A stretch of DNA of 64,000 nt from Euglena gracilis (taxonomy: Eukaryota > Euglenida > Euglenophyceae > Euglenales), in NCBI GenBank assembly GCA_039621445.1, contig CP154956.1:81650474-81714473 (forward strand). The letters are read 5' to 3'. The notes below the pieces were generated by a model. It made no database searches. It worked only from the letters and a program-made list of their open reading frames with translations, and was not told the DNA's origin. Positions 32,200 to 44,689 of the stretch are shown here, piece by piece; positions within the stretch are counted from its first letter, which is position 1, and each line of letters opens with the position of its first letter. The position numbers and the translations under genes were made by a program.

Positions 32200-32660
32200 A
32201 CCCCAGGGGGGGGCGCCGAAAAGCGGCTAAGGGGGGCCACCCAGACCCCAGGGGGGGGTGGGCACGCACGGCCCAGGGGGGCCGGGAAAAAAAAAAAGGC
32301 GGCCAGGGGGCCGCCCAGACCCCGGGGGGGGGACCCGAGAGCGGCCCAGGGAGGGCCGCCCGCGACCCGACAGGGGTGGGGGGCGCCGAAGAACGGCCCA
32401 GGGGGGCCACCCAGACCCGGGGGGGGGGGGGCCGAGGAGCGGCAGAGTGGGGCCCAAGACCCCAGGGGGGGGGGGGGCCGCCCGCGAACCGGCAGCGGGG
32501 GGTGGGGCGCCGAAGAACGGCCCAGGGGGGCCACCCAGACCCGCGGGGGGGGGTCCGAAAAGCGGCCCAAGGGGGCCGCCCAGACCCCAGGGGGGGGGCC
32601 GAAAAGCGGCCAGGGGGACCGCCAGCCCCAAGGGGGGGGGGGGGGCAGCCGAACCCAGAC
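32200..32660. repeat. G-rich tandem repeat, about 50-60 bp unit
   Basis: Repeats of GGGGCCACCCAGACCC, a G-run, GCCGAAAAGCGGC or GCCGAGGAGCGGC. Each unit has a run of 7-13 G. Long Gly/Pro/Arg frames here are repeat translations. Confidence 0.8.
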
Positions 32661-33130
32661 AAGACCACCCACCAAGGAGAGCCAAGGAGAGCCAGAGCCA
32701 AAGCTCGAGCCCAGCCAATTCCTGAGGCCAGCCCGCAAGGCCGGACGACGTCAGCAGCGACGCTCGCCGAACGCCTGCGGAGCACGGCCAGGGATTGGCT
32801 GGCGTCCACCCCCACCCGGACCACAGGAGCCCGCCCGCAGCCGGCACGCCAGGCAGCGGCGCAACGAGGGACCGGGAAGCCCCGGCCAGGCTCCTGTGGC
32901 AGGGGGGCGAGAGAGGCAGCGGCCAGGCCGGGCAGCCGGAGGCAAGGCCGAGGAAGGGGAGAGTTGGCGGACCGGCCGCTGCACCTTCTGTTGCCACTAT
33001 TACAGCCTGCTGTTGTATATAGCGAACTACTGCGCTAATTCAGCGTCAAAATAGCGCAAACCGCTCTCTAACTGTTCTGATGTTTTTCACTGCAGGCTCC
33101 CTCTCTTTACCTATGATTTCAATTTAAGAT
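32661..33130. other. Spacer, no gene seen
   Basis: G/C-rich to about 32990, then A/T-balanced sequence with GCGAACTACTGCGCTAATTC. Nothing assigned. Confidence 0.3.
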
Positions 33131-33131
33131 T

Positions 33132-33594
33132 GTGCCTGCTGAATCAAGACCAAGGTCAAAATATATCAATTTTCAATGGAATTCAAAGAAAGGCGCTGGA
33201 GCCAAGAAAGTGCAAAAGTTCAAGAAAGTCAAAAAATTCCAAGGGCGGAACAAGCAAACGATTACAAAAGATTGGCTATCTGCTGGCGCAGGAGAGCAGT
33301 ACAAGCCCAAAAGGTGTTGGTGCTGGGGTATTAGAAGCCTAGGGGAGGGCAAACAGGCCTTTTCCTAAACCCCCCCCACTGCCTTAACGGACGCCAAGCC
33401 GGACTCCCCCCTCCAACCACTCCCCAAAAAGAAGGGCCTTCGGTCCCCGGGAAAAAATCCTACGTGGGAAGGGGAGTATCCCGAACCTACCCCTCTCCCC
33501 AGAGCCCATAGCGCCTACCCCCCACCCCGCCGGTACCCCCTCACGGACCCCCGGGAGTGAAGGCTGGGCAAAAACAACATCGTTCGGGAAACTT
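33132..33594 (+). pseudogene. Basic gag-like N-terminal block
   Basis: The plus-strand frame contains KKGAGAKKVQKFKKVKKFQG then RNKQTITKDWLSAGAGEQYK, strongly basic, followed in another frame by TALTDAKPDSPLQPLPKKKG and TWEGEYPEPTPLPRAHS. Such basic, Pro-rich proteins are common as ORF1/Gag of DIRS elements, and a DIRS cluster lies downstream; the link is inference. No start codon could be fixed. Confidence 0.35.
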
Positions 33595-33830
33595 GTTTTG
33601 GGCCTGCAAAGCCCCCCCCCACCACCTTTTTTGAGTCTACCAAGGCCCCTCCTGCCATATTTGGGCCTGCACAGGCCCCCCTCGCCATCCTTTTTTGGGC
33701 GTGCAAAGGCCCCCTCTGCCATTTTTGGGCCCGCCTAAGCCCTCCCTCACACTTTTGGGCATGCCAAAGCCCCCCTTCCACCTTTTGGGCCTGCCATGGT
33801 CCCCCCCTCCTGCTTCCCCCCCCCATTTTT
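33595..33830. repeat. Tandem repeat, about 33-40 bp, TTTGGGCCTGCAAAGGCCCC
   Basis: Six to seven copies of CCATTTTTGGGC-TGC-AAGGCCCCCCT. It interrupts the gag-like frames on either side. Confidence 0.75.
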
Positions 33831-35010
33831 GCCCCTAGTGGTCTCCAGCAGCCCCTCCCCCAGTCCCCCACCAGTCTGCCACTCCTCTCAGAGCAGCACC
33901 CAGGCCTCAGCCCAACTATCATTCACCCATCACCCCCTCCACCATCTTCACTATCATCAGCTGGTCCCCCTGCTGCAGGAGCCTCTGCCTGCAACACCTC
34001 ACTGGTATTGTGCAAACCCCTGCACCTTCCACAACCCATCTCTCCCTCTCAGACTGCATCTGGGTTTGTATCGACACCTGCATCTACACTGGGTACTGGA
34101 TCTGAAGCTCATCTGCCCAAGACTCCATGCAGCCTATGCAGCATCAACTCTCATACCCCAAGCTGCTCCCAGTCCGTGATGGTATCCACTGGCACCCAGA
34201 ACACCAAGATTGTGGTGGTGGCTGTGGCTACCCAATGCCCCAGACCCAAGTGTGTGGAGGCTGGGACCTCCCTCAAACCCACACTCTGGGATGTCGCCAG
34301 CCAGACCGCCATCACCAGAAGCCCCTCCTGGACCCCAAAGCCAGCCAACCCTGCACAACCTGTTCTCCCTGTTCAACCTCTACAAGTCCAGCCAGTTCAG
34401 CTTGTTCCACTACAACAGATCCGCCTGGCTCGCTGTCTGCAGCCACCTTATCAGCATTTGGGGCCCCCAGGAGCAGACCTCAGACATCCAAGCCCAAGTG
34501 TACATACAAGGTGAAGCAGACAATCCCTGCAGCAACTGTGCCCCCTGCTGAGCTCATCGACGTGGAGCCTACAAGTCCATCGCCCCAATCTTCTCCATTC
34601 ACCAACCTGCAGCACCAGCATCAGCACCTGCAACATCGAGGCCCTTTGACATCTTCAGAGGAGAGGGCCCTTCCACCGTGAACATGAACTCAGAGTTTGC
34701 ATTTGGCCCTGGCTTTCCCAGCCATCCCCCCACCCAACCACCCCGACCATCAGCAGCACCCACGAGAAGTCGCCCATTGGAACCCCCAGCCCAACAGAGG
34801 CAGCCTGAGGAGAGCCTGAAGAGGCTCCTCCTGGACCTCCTCCTGGAAGGCCGGGCCAGCGGCCTGGATGGGGCCAGGCCAACCCCCATGGGGGCCAGCC
34901 TGCGAACCAGCGACGGCTCCAGGCCAGGCGGCTGTCCTACAATTTGCCCTCTGCAGTTTTTCCTTTCATCTCCGCAAGTTTTTTGTTTGCCTGTTTCCTC
35001 CCAGCTGTAG
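33831..35010 (+). pseudogene. Pro/Gln/Cys-rich gag-like region
   Basis: Overlapping frames with human-readable coding bias include PKTPCSLCSINSHTPSCSQS, TQCPRPKCVEAGTSLKPTLW, VLPVQPLQVQPVQLVPLQQI, AATVPPAELIDVEPTSPSPQ and QPEESLKRLLLDLLLEGRAS. Cys clusters recall those in the 37529-38060 minus-strand block. The frame changes several times, so it is decayed or intron-split. No named domain. Confidence 0.3.
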
Positions 35011-35519
35011 TACAGGGCCTTTACTAGCTGCAGGCACCTTCCCAAATACCCCCTCCTCCACACCTCTCCACCATCCCAACAGTGTGTCTTTCCGTTCTCT
35101 CAGTCCAAGCCTTCCCTTCCCAGTCAGCCTGTCATCTCCCCACATTTTTCACCAGGCTCTCTGTCATCAACCTAACCACCCACCCACCAACCCACACCCC
35201 CCCCATGCAATGATTTGTTCTGATCCCACTGTGCAGGGGACATTCCCTGACTGACCAGGGGTCATCGGCGTACAAGTTCTAACATTGTCCAGCAGGACAT
35301 CTTGATTTGGGCTTATTATCAGCACCCCTTCTTACCTATCTGGTCCCAGGAGTGCCTACTCTACCTACCCATCTTCAATTGGGTGACCCTGCAGAAGTCT
35401 TCAGTCTGCATGCCAGAGGACAGCACCCCCACAATTGGGAAGCTGCTCCATTCGTATGTTCTGTGCCCCTGGGTTTGGTTATACCCAGACATGCATCCCC
35501 ACCAACTGTCCCTGTCCCA
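35011..35519. other. Pyrimidine-rich spacer
   Basis: C/T-rich plus strand without a recognisable motif. Confidence 0.3.
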
Positions 35520-36560
35520 ATCCTGTTGTTTTCCATTCTTTTGCCAGGACTGTTCAACCCCCCAGTCCCATTGCAGGAACCCCTGGCCCAACCCCCTGGC
35601 CTCTTCATGTGTGAAACGATTGTATGACAGTCCTTTCCTGGACTGTTCAACCCCCCAGTCCCTTTGCAGGAACCCCTGGCCCCATCATCTGTGAAACATG
35701 TTTGCCATTCCTTTGCCTGGAATGTTCAACCCCCCAGTCCAATTGCAGGAACCCCTGGCCCCATCATCTGTGAGAAATTTCTGCCATCACCCCCTGGCCT
35801 CATCATCTGTGACACAGATGGAACATTTCTGCCATCACCCCCTGGCCCCATCATCTGTGAAACATTTTTGCCACCACCCCCTGGCCCCATCACCTGTGAA
35901 ACAATTGTTTGCCACTTTTTTGCCTGGACTGTTCAACCCCCCAGTCCCATGGAAGGAACCCCTGGACCCATCATGTATAAAACATGTTTGCCATCACCCC
36001 CTGGCCCCATCATCTGTGAATCAGGTGGAACATTTACGCCATCACCCCCTGGCCCCGTCACCTGTGAAACAATTGTTTGCCACTTTTTTTGCCTGGACTG
36101 TTCAACCCCCCAGTCCCATGGAAGGAAACGCTGGCCCCATCATCTATAAAAAATGGTTGCCATCACCTCCTTGCCCAATCATCTGTGAAACACGTTTGCC
36201 ATCACCTCCTGGCCCCATCACCTATGAAACATTTGTTTGCCACCCCTTTGCCAGGTCTTTTCAAACCCCCAGTCCCATTGCAGGAACCTCTGGCCCCATC
36301 ATCTGCGAAACATGTTTTCGGTCACCCCCTGGCCCCACCACATGTGAAACAATTGTCTGCCACTTTTTTGCCTGAATTGTTCAACCCCCCAGTCCCATGG
36401 AAGGAACCCCTGGCCCCACCATCTGTGAAACCTGTTTGCCATCACCCCCTGGCCCCATCATCTGTGAAAAAACTGTTCGCCGTTCCTTTGCCTGGGCTGT
36501 TCAACCCCCCAGTACCATTTCAGGAATCCCTGGCTCCATCGTCTATGAAACACCCCCCCC
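35520..36560. repeat. Tandem repeat built from CCCCTGGCCCCATCATCTGTGA
   Basis: About 15 copies of a short core (CCTGGCCCCATCATCTGTGA + AACATGTTTGCCATCACCC) and several copies of a longer unit containing TTGCCTGGACTGTTCAACCC + CCCAGTCCCAT. Unit spacing is about 40-50 bp for the core. Pro/Ile/Cys-rich frames across it are repeat translations. Confidence 0.85.
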
Positions 36561-37528
36561 CCCTTATGGCCAACAATCTTACCGCCCTTTTTCACCTGTC
36601 ACGTTTGAACTTCTCCACTAGTGTCTCCTTTCAGCGATTCAGCCCCCAACCTGCACATGGGAGCAATATCCCACCTGCAGCTGGCCCTCATCATCTTCAG
36701 CTTCCGCTGGGCCTACAGCCTGCCCCAGGCTCTGCAGACCTGAAGCCGGAGTTAGTGGTGCGGTTTTTTAACAGCACTACCATTTACAACCCTCGACCAG
36801 CCACTCGGACCGCGCTTCACGCACGTGTTGCTTGCTTTGTTGGTTGGGTGTTCTCTCTCCTGCAGTGGAAACCTGTGATGCAATCTGGGAGACAGCCAAC
36901 ACCATCAAACAGGAATTCTCTGCCCCCCCCCGCCCCCCCCCCAAACCTTCCCCAACCAGTGGACCATAATCCCCCCCAACTCCTCAAACAGGAGCTGGCC
37001 TACTTACACTTTCAGAGGAAATCTGTCCACCCCAACCCGTAGCCTTGGAAAACACCGACGCCCAAAAAATTCCGAACCCCACCTCCCTAATCACCGAACC
37101 CCCAGATCCAACAGTCCAGCAGTTCCAAACTCCAAAAACCAGTGTGATCACTCCCAACCACCTGAGTTGCCCAGCTTGCACTTGCAATGAACCCAAACAG
37201 GAAATTGACCAGCAGGTTTTGCACCCAAAAGATTCGAAAGTCACCCACAGCTGCCTTTCTCACACCAACGAAAACTCCAGGTCTCTACACCAGCCGATCT
37301 CACACCAACACCCACCGTCTCGTAACCTCCGATTCCCCAAAAACAACCAAACCCTGCCAATCTGAGACCCCTATCAACTCAAGGCTAAAATCCCAGGCGA
37401 TCTCGCACCAACACCCTCCCTTCCCCCATACTATTAAAATGACCAAAAACCGCCAGCCACAGCCCCCCAGCAGCCCCGGGCTACAATCTCAACCACTGTC
37501 CAATCATCTCCCAGTCTTTCCGTCAAAA
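36561..37528 (+). other. Possible continuation of the plus-strand gag-like region
   Basis: Weak frame with HLSCPACTCNEPKQEIDQQV and Pro/Thr-rich surroundings. It may share the Cys cluster of the neighbouring blocks. Not identifiable. Confidence 0.25.
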
Positions 37529-38060
37529 TCAGAAACCCCAATGTGCTACCCAACAACAAGCGATCGGCCGGCATCGCGGATGAGCAGGCACCGGTCCCCA
37601 GCTTCTCCGCCCAAAAAAGCAACCCCAACGCGGTGCCCAATACGAAACTTCCGGCTGGTGCCCACGATGCCCACGATGAGCAGGCACCAGGCCCTGCACA
37701 GCCTGCACCATGTCATCTCTGGCAATGTCTTCGTCAGTCTGCACCCCCATGTCAGATCTTGTCATCACAGATTGCATGCCACGGCATTTACAGCCGGGGT
37801 ACAGTCGCAGCAGGGGCTCGTCACTGAACAGTCTTCCCTGAACTCTCTTGAATCCATTCTGACATCTGCTTGATGTGCACAGCCCACATGGGCATTCCAA
37901 GCAGTAAGACAATTCATTCCTCGAGGCCAACTTGCACCCTTGATACATGCCAGCTTCAGACCATGGCAACTCCACAAATGGCTGAACCATACATGGACAA
38001 AGACAGAGTTCTTGCTGGCGGCCTTCCCACCTTGACTTCTCTGGCGGAGGTTCCTCTGGC
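37529..38060 (-). pseudogene. Cys-rich unidentified reading frame
   Basis: The minus-strand frame includes NELSYCLECPCGLCTSSRCQ, NGFKRVQGRLFSDEPLLRLY, PGCKCRGMQSVMTRSDMGVQ and TDEDIARDDMVQAVQGL. CxxCxCxxC spacing suggests metal binding. The phrase C..QSVM...G.QT resembles CSQSVMVSTGTQN in the plus-strand block near 34170, which hints at related genes in opposite orientation. Confidence 0.35.
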
Positions 38061-38799
38061 AGCGAACCGCTGATTGTACAGGGCTGAATACACTGATTAT
38101 GTCGGACTAAGTGTCCCCTCCGCCGCAATTCCCTGGTCTGGCATGTGCCAATCAGACATTCTGAATCTTGAACGTTTTGCTTTTTCCCCTTGGGCGCCAG
38201 CTTGTCAAAATAATTTTAATAGCACAAAGCAGTGCACAGAATACGCTTGCAATCAGTGTACGGCATTGCTCCCTAAAATACAGAACAATGCATTGCCAGG
38301 ATGTGAATTAGAATCTTCCTCTCTGCGCGACTGTCACAACTTTTCCTTCATTAACCATGGTTATCTCCTTCCATATTTTCCGAGCTGTCAGCCCCTTACT
38401 CGAGGCACAACGGTTCTGGAATTAGGCTAATACAACCTAATTTAACTCCATTCAACCGATAGAGCCTGATTTCCTCCCTTAATCTGGGTCCTAAACATGC
38501 CTCAAAAACCTGCAGCTTTTTCCAATCACAATACGGTTTGCCTGATGGCAACCTGTCCCACTAAAGATTCCAATCCATTTCAAACTCTTGCCAGAAATGC
38601 TGCACGATTCATCAAAATAGGGCTTGGCACCTCCTTCCAGAATTTAAAAAGCTACTGGGTCTGCTGGTCCGGCTGCTGCCCAGGCTGTGGCAACCCAACC
38701 GGTTGCAGGGGCTGCTGGCTGTCCTGCCGCAGAGCCCACATGTCAGAAATTATTTGCAAAACCCTCTCGGTTCTGCAGCTGGGTTGGCATATCCACTTT

Positions 38800-40799
38800 T
38801 ATAAATCCTGCTGCACCTTCTGCAACTCGAAAGTGCTCCCCCCAACTTTTGCAAGCCCCTGCCTCATTTTCTCCACCAGCCCACCAAACCTTTTCTCCTG
38901 GGAAAAAATCCGATGATATTCTGACAATTGTGCTGACAATCCGTCAACATTTTTTGGATTTGTGAGTGTCGTTTCCCTGCCAAATCCTAAATACTCTGGT
39001 GGAGTATTTGAATAACCCCACCAAAGCCATGGAGGGCCATATTCATCGCTGAACTTTTTTCACCCAGCTTGCGAACATAATCAGCGAACTGCTGGAGGTG
39101 CTGAGCCTGGCCCTGTACCGTACTACGCAGAGATACAAAGTCAGCCAACTATTTTTGCAGCAAAAACGGCCAGCTCTTGGACAGTTTCTGTCTCCCCGCG
39201 CCCCCTGAGCGGGCTGGGCGGCTTCAAAATTCTTCGCAAACCGCTGAAAATTTTGAGGCACGAGATACCTAATTGGTAAGGCAGGAACCTGATTTTGAAC
39301 CTGCTTAAAAATTTCCTGTGGCCGTTTCTTTGCTTCGTGCAGCCATGTGCTCCACCAGGTGGATGTCGAGCGGGGGGTTTTTGTTGTTGCTGCTGCTGCT
39401 GCAGAACCCACTCTTCGTTGGCTTTTTCCAAAGCCAAACCCGGAAAGTCAGGTTCTGCACAGTCCACTGGATGTCTCTGTTACTTTTTAAAAATTGTCAC
39501 CCGGGGGTCTGCAAATACCTGATTTTGTGAACCCCTCCCGGGGGGTGGCTTCAGAACTTGCATAGGCTGGGGGTTTGGACCTCCTCCTCACCCCCTTCAA
39601 TGAAAATATGAGGGGGACGAGGGGCTGCAGCAGCCGCTGACTGACCGTGATCAACTTCACGGGGCAGCCGTTTTTGTAGAAGTTCATCACTGCCGCGTGA
39701 TGAAGCTGGAGTTCGGGGTCGTCGAGTAGAAGTAGAGCTGGCCTGGTCCCTCAGGTTTTCCTCTGCCTGCTCCACTTCTGCTCTGACCCGTTCGCTGCTG
39801 TCACGGATAATTATGTTTTAAGCCCAGCACATTGACCTGTGCTTGCTTTTCAAATAAAACTTCGCTGTGGTTACCACCCCCCTGCCCTGCCGAGGCACTT
39901 GCCGTTTCCTTTGCCAGCCCATCTAACTGGAATGGTTGGGAAAACTGTAAAAGTGCCACCGGCTATTGGGCTGGTGTTGAAGAAACTGGTTGAGCTGGAG
40001 GCAAAGGCAATGCAAAAGCGGCCCGAAATCAGTTTGGCTGAACCCAGATCCCCACAAATGTGGGACAGATGTTGGAATTTCAGGGTGGGGGTGGCCAGGT
40101 TGCAGTTTCCAACCAGCCGTTTTTTCCATAGCCTGTTTCAGAGGTTGTGCCTTTGCGAAATACGAAGTAAGGTTTTGTGCTGCCTGAGTTGCAACATCTC
40201 CCAGACTTTTTGTGGGTGCCAAATTTTGGGGAATCTGCAGTTCTTAGGTCCAAGAATTGTACCCGTTTAACCAAAGTTTCCATTGCGGTTGTAAAGGTGT
40301 TCAACCGATTCTCCGCTTGTGTGGTTGTGGTGCCCAACGTGGGTTGGGGTACCCCTACCACATTTTCAGCGGTTTTGTCATCCATCATTGTAGAAAGTCG
40401 GTTCTCCAACACCGAAATTTGTTGTTTTAGTGTGGGAACTTGTTGGGTGACCGAATTTTCGGTCCTCATCAAGGTTTCACAAAATTCTTGTAAGTTTTCC
40501 TGATTTTTCGCAAGCATTTGGTCGTAAAATGTGCGAAAATCAAGGAGTAGTTCGACTTCGCGAACCGTTTGTCCATCCGAGGATGGTTGGAGTTCAGAGA
40601 ACCTTGTAGAAAGTGCTTGTACGCGTTTTTGTAAATGGGAATGTTTTGCGTTGGGTATTCACATCCGCAAGCGCGGTTTCAATGCCGGTGATATCCGGAA
40701 TTCATCTTTGAATACCGTTGCACCGTTGGTGCAAATCCGCAAACGCGGATTCGATTTTGTTCACATCCGCTTGTAACTGATTGTGCAAATCGGTTACAA
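38800..40799 (-). pseudogene. Coiled-coil gag-like protein, frameshifted
   Basis: Reading down the minus strand: LVTDLHNQLQADVNKIESAF, then RVQALSTRFSELQPSSDGQT, LLLDFRTFYDQMLAKNQENL, QQVPTLKQQISVLENRLSTM, NRLNTFTTAMETLVKRVQFL, SLGDVATQAAQNLTSYFAKA, TVQGQAQHLQQFADYVRKLG and NVDGLSAQLSEYHRIFSQEK. Heptad leucines/hydrophobics mark repeated coiled coils, joined by Pro/Gln linkers, over about 2 kb with several frame changes. The QF(A/D)DYVRKLGE segment has a second copy at 12024-12060. ORF1/Gag of a retroelement is the likeliest identity; no enzyme motif is present. Confidence 0.45.
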
Positions 40800-40862
40800 G
40801 TGGAAGAAGTCCAGCAATTGGGTCAGTGGAAAAATTTTGGGGCCTTCCAAGCTCGTTATTTG
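40800..40862 (+). pseudogene. Inverted Tyr-box fragment of a DIRS tyrosine recombinase
   Basis: On the plus strand, EEVQQLGQWKNFGAFQARYL-RLG aligns with the recombinase end of the 45137-49718 element (QEVCEIGQWKGVEAFTAHYQ-RLG): same spacing, with the catalytic Tyr. It abuts the minus-strand recombinase at 40863, which lacks exactly this part. Confidence 0.65.
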
Positions 40863-43600
40863 AGACTCGGTGTCCCCTCTTGCAGAATTTCTTTGGTAAG
40901 GGAGTTCACTCTTTCTGATGTCAAAGGTCTTTTACCATCCAAAGACCACAACAAATTATTTTTGTGCCCAACCATGTGGGCTGTCCTTTCCACATACTCT
41001 TTCAATAAATGCCAGGGGATTATGAGGGTAGTGTGCGGCAAATTCAAAATTTCCTCCCATCTTGGGAACTGCCACCCTTTCCTTTGCAATCAAACGAATT
41101 TTTTTCCGCCACGAAACTGATTTTCGCTGGGTTCTGGCTAGGTCAACCCCCCTGTGGAGGGCCAAAAGCTTCCAACAAATGATGATTCTGTTTCTGAGCT
41201 CTTTCACAGAGAGTTCTGAGAGGGGTTCTGATTGTCTGATGATGTTGTCTAGAAAATCAGTGGGGTCCCAAAAATGGGCATACTTGCAGACATTGGCATT
41301 CCACTTTCTTTTCAATGGAGCAAGAAGAGGAGAAAACCTCAATGGCCCAAACCCTGTGAGTAATAAGGCTGCTGCGTAGGCTTTTCGTGCAGTGTTGATG
41401 CTGTGAACAGCAAGATCAAGGATGGCCTCAGCAATCCTGTGGACTGTGCAGTCCTGTAGGGGCACCCCTTTGTGCAACAATTGGCCCACCAAAGCCCTGA
41501 ATGCTGAGTCATATATCTTGGCATTTCCCAGACTTTTTATGTAAGTGTCGATACTGGACATCGAAACTTCCTGGGATTGTAATGTTTGCCTGACACAATC
41601 AAGCAGGCCAAATTCCACTTTGGGGGGGGGGGCATCTCCTCCCCCCAGCAGTTGGTGAACAGACCCCATTTTGGGGGGTACAAACAAAACTTTGCTGCCT
41701 GGCTGCCTGATTGACATTAATTGGCGCCACCATGATGTCGAAGCCCAGTGGGGTAAGATCAACAGACAAGTCAGGTCTAGGTTTAACATTAACCCCTGAA
41801 CCCACTGGGGAATGATGCTCTAAGGAGGATTGGCATGAACTGGGGGGAGACCCTTCAAATCTTCCTTCAAGGCATCCACCAGCAAAGCCCCTTGGTGGGG
41901 GTATCGACAAATGAACTTGGGGATTTTTTTGTTGCTCGGTGTGCAAAACATGTCCACCTCTGGGGTTATGTATTTTCTGAAAAATAGAAGGTTTTGGTGA
42001 AAGATGTTCAGGTTTAGGGTATAATCCCCTGGAGCTCTTTGCTCCCTTGTCAGGGAGTCTGCCAATTGCTCTCTTGTGGGAACCCAAACCACCTGCAAAT
42101 TGATTTGCTTTTCCTGACAATGATACAGCAGGGGTTTTAAGATGGAATTTAGGTAGGGCTTTCTGCCTCCCCATTTTGTTAAATAACTTACAGCCACCTG
42201 GCTGTCCACATGAAGCATTATGGTTTGTCTTGACTTTTTACTGTCTCCGCTGCTGACATCAATACTTTTTGGTTGATGTGAAGGACGCGCAGGTCCCTCC
42301 AAAACCTGCACTTTTTGGCCTGAGTTTTTGTCCAGCCCACCCCCCCCACTGCAAGGTGCTGCTGTCTGAGAACAGTTCCTGAGAACCCTGGGATTGAAAA
42401 CCTCTGCCCACACCTGGCTGCAAAAACGCTTTTAACTCCACAATTTGATCTTTGACCCCCTGGGGAATGGTTAGGGTGTGGTCCCAACCCCACTTTGTGT
42501 GCAAATCCACCATTTTGCAAAGTTGATCTGTCAGAATTCTCAGAAATGGCATTGAGACTAAATAGCTTCGGAACTGCCCCACAATAGAACTGAGTTTTCT
42601 GCAGCTCATCTTTTGTGGTGTGAGCACTTTGCCTAGCTCCTTTCTTAAGGATTTTAGTTTTTCCCGTGGAATTTCCGGCTGGCCTTTTTCAAATTGATCC
42701 ACTGGCCCAAATGCTTTATCTCCTGTGTGGGTTCCAGACAGATTTGGGGAGGTTTAATCTGAAAATTGCCAGTAAAAGGTCCTGTTTTATTTCTGCCAAA
42801 TGCTGGGCTGCTGTCTTTTTGCTGGGGGCTAACAGCAAAATGTCGTCTAGGTTGATGAAAACTACCGTTCCCTCCTTTCTCCATTTTCTTTCCCAGACTC
42901 TCATGAGAGTCATAAATTTTTGTGGCAGGCTGCTAATGCCAAATCATGCAGCTTGAAACTTCCAGGTTTCTCCCCCCACCTGCATGCAAACATATTTTTA
43001 TAAGCTGCTGTGCAGCTGCAAATGATAATAAGCATCTTTCAGATCTATTTTCCACAAACCCAACCTTTTCTTAAATATGGGAAGATATTTCCCATGTGCT
43101 CCAGTCTGAACTTCTGGGGGGGTGAAGTAGATATTTAACTGTCGACAATCTGAAATCAGTCTCTCCTTTGTCTTTCCCCCTTCGTTTTTGAAAATGATGA
43201 AGTAAGGGACAAAAATGTTTTGCCTCCTCTGTGGGGATTTGCCTGGTTGCCCCTGCACATTCGTAATCTCTCAGAATTTTCTGGGCAGTCATTATTTCTT
43301 GGTGGGTTTTGAAGGGAACTTTTAAGGACATTTGAGGGGGGAGGGGAAGATCTGTCATAACCCCTCCCCTTATCAGGTTTAAAACCTCTCTGCTGGCTCC
43401 TGCCTTGACCCAATGGGGAATGCTGGCCTGCAGGGCTTTGTAAGGGGGTACCCCTGGGTGTAATGTGTCTGGAGATTCAACAGACCCCATCACTGGGTTC
43501 CTTCCCCCTGGCTGCCCCATCACTGGGGTCACCCCTGGCTGCCCCATCACTGGGGCTGCAGCTGGCCCTGCCATAGGGCTTTCCTAAGACAGGCTTTCCC
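40863..43600 (-). pseudogene. DIRS retrotransposon pol (RT, RNase H, MT-like, recombinase), decayed
   Basis: Reading from 43600 down: ILRDYECAGATRQIPT then ERLISDCRQLN and LGLWKIDLKDAYYHLQL, stops near 43000, the altered catalytic box VVFINLDDILLL (Y replaced by N) at about 42830, SLRKELGKVLTPQKMSCRKL, RNase H ELFSDSSTLQWGGWAGQ and LHVDSQVAVSYL, then VDMFCTPSNKKIPKF..HANPP of the methyltransferase-like domain, and HWASTSWWRQL. The recombinase follows: ARKAYAAALLLTGFGPLRFS and LLALHRGVDLARTQR (first catalytic Arg). The HxxR region is absent and the Tyr box is inverted. Several frame changes and stops make it inactive. Confidence 0.8.
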
Positions 43601-44470
43601 CCTGTTTGTGAATGATGGGGGAAGGTCTGTGTCTGCAGTGGGGAGGTACATATAAGGCTGTGCTGATTATCTTCTGGGGGGGGGTGCCTGTGTGAGCCAA
43701 TCTTGGGCCTCCCCCCCAAGGGCTGATGTGGTGTGGATGGTCTTGATTGTATTGGCCACCATTTGCCTTCAGGGCCATTTGGCCTCCATTTGGCACTCAG
43801 GCCTGCTTGGCCTCCATTCGCTTTCTCTCCAGAACTTCTCTTGTCTCTTCTCTGTCCCTCTTGATTCCCCATATAGGCCACCATGGCCAGTTTTTGGCAT
43901 TGGCTTGCTGCTCCTGGGGGGTTTGTGTCTGACATTGCTGGGGGGAAAGTTGGACATACCTTTCCCCAATGGGATCTTTCCGGATTGGGGTACTGGCTGC
44001 CCCTGGGCCCACTGCCCTCTTGAATGATGGCTGCCATAGCCTTGATTCTGGACCCCAGGTCCTTTTGGATGATGGCTGTCATAGCCTTGATGATGACTTG
44101 AATCCCTTGGATTTCTGGTGTTTGTTGAATGGCTGCCATAGCCCTGGCTTTTTCCCCCGGAAGGGGGGGGCATGGAAAAAGGGGGGGAGTTTGTTGGACC
44201 TGTGATGGTATTTCCCTTCTGTCTTCTTGTCTTCCTGACCACAGTTGTCCGTGGTCCATGGCCATTCTCATGTTGAGTGGGGGATTTTAAAATCTTTGAT
44301 GTGGTGGGGGGTGGGAGGGTTGCGATGGCCACAGACTGACGTGTTGCTTCCGCCCCTCCATCTTCTGCAGCTGCTGCTGTGTCTCCACCTTCCCCGGCTT
44401 CAGCTGCCTTCTTGGAAGTTCTTTGAAGTGCTTCTTGGCAGTCTGATTTTCTTTCAGATTCATTCTTCAT
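43601..44470 (-). pseudogene. gag-like ORF of the minus-strand DIRS element
   Basis: Starts near ATG 44470 (MKNESERKSDCQEALQRTSK) with an Ala-rich segment, then QHENGHGPRTTVVRKTRRQK, a basic motif also found in the plus-strand element (GHGPWQTVGKKPRRQ in an alternative frame) and in the 44830-45096 fragment. Repeats of GYGSHH(S/P) follow; the plus element has SKGYGS repeats. It lies between a left ITR at 44690-44830 and the pol remnant. Confidence 0.55.
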
Positions 44471-44689
44471 GGAAGTCCTGTTGTTGATCTTGTTTTAGTA
44501 AGTGCAAGGCTTCTGGGAATAATTCCAGTTGAACTCGAAGAGTTGAATTCGTCCTCCAGGAAGTTGAAGGTCCGAAAAAAGTCCGCTCCACCAGTTGATA
44601 AAGTAATGGTCTTCGTGAATGTAGTACTCCTCGTAAAACAATTCCACTTGAACTCGTAGCAGTAAAATTCTTTCTCCTTGTGGTCGAAG

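Noticed and set aside
32173-33054. Gly/Pro/Arg-rich frames of 200-300 codons
   Set aside because: They come from a G-run tandem repeat and are open on both strands.
35664-36375. Pro/Ile/Cys-rich protein gene
   Set aside because: The frames follow a tandem repeat and are open in two frames simultaneously.
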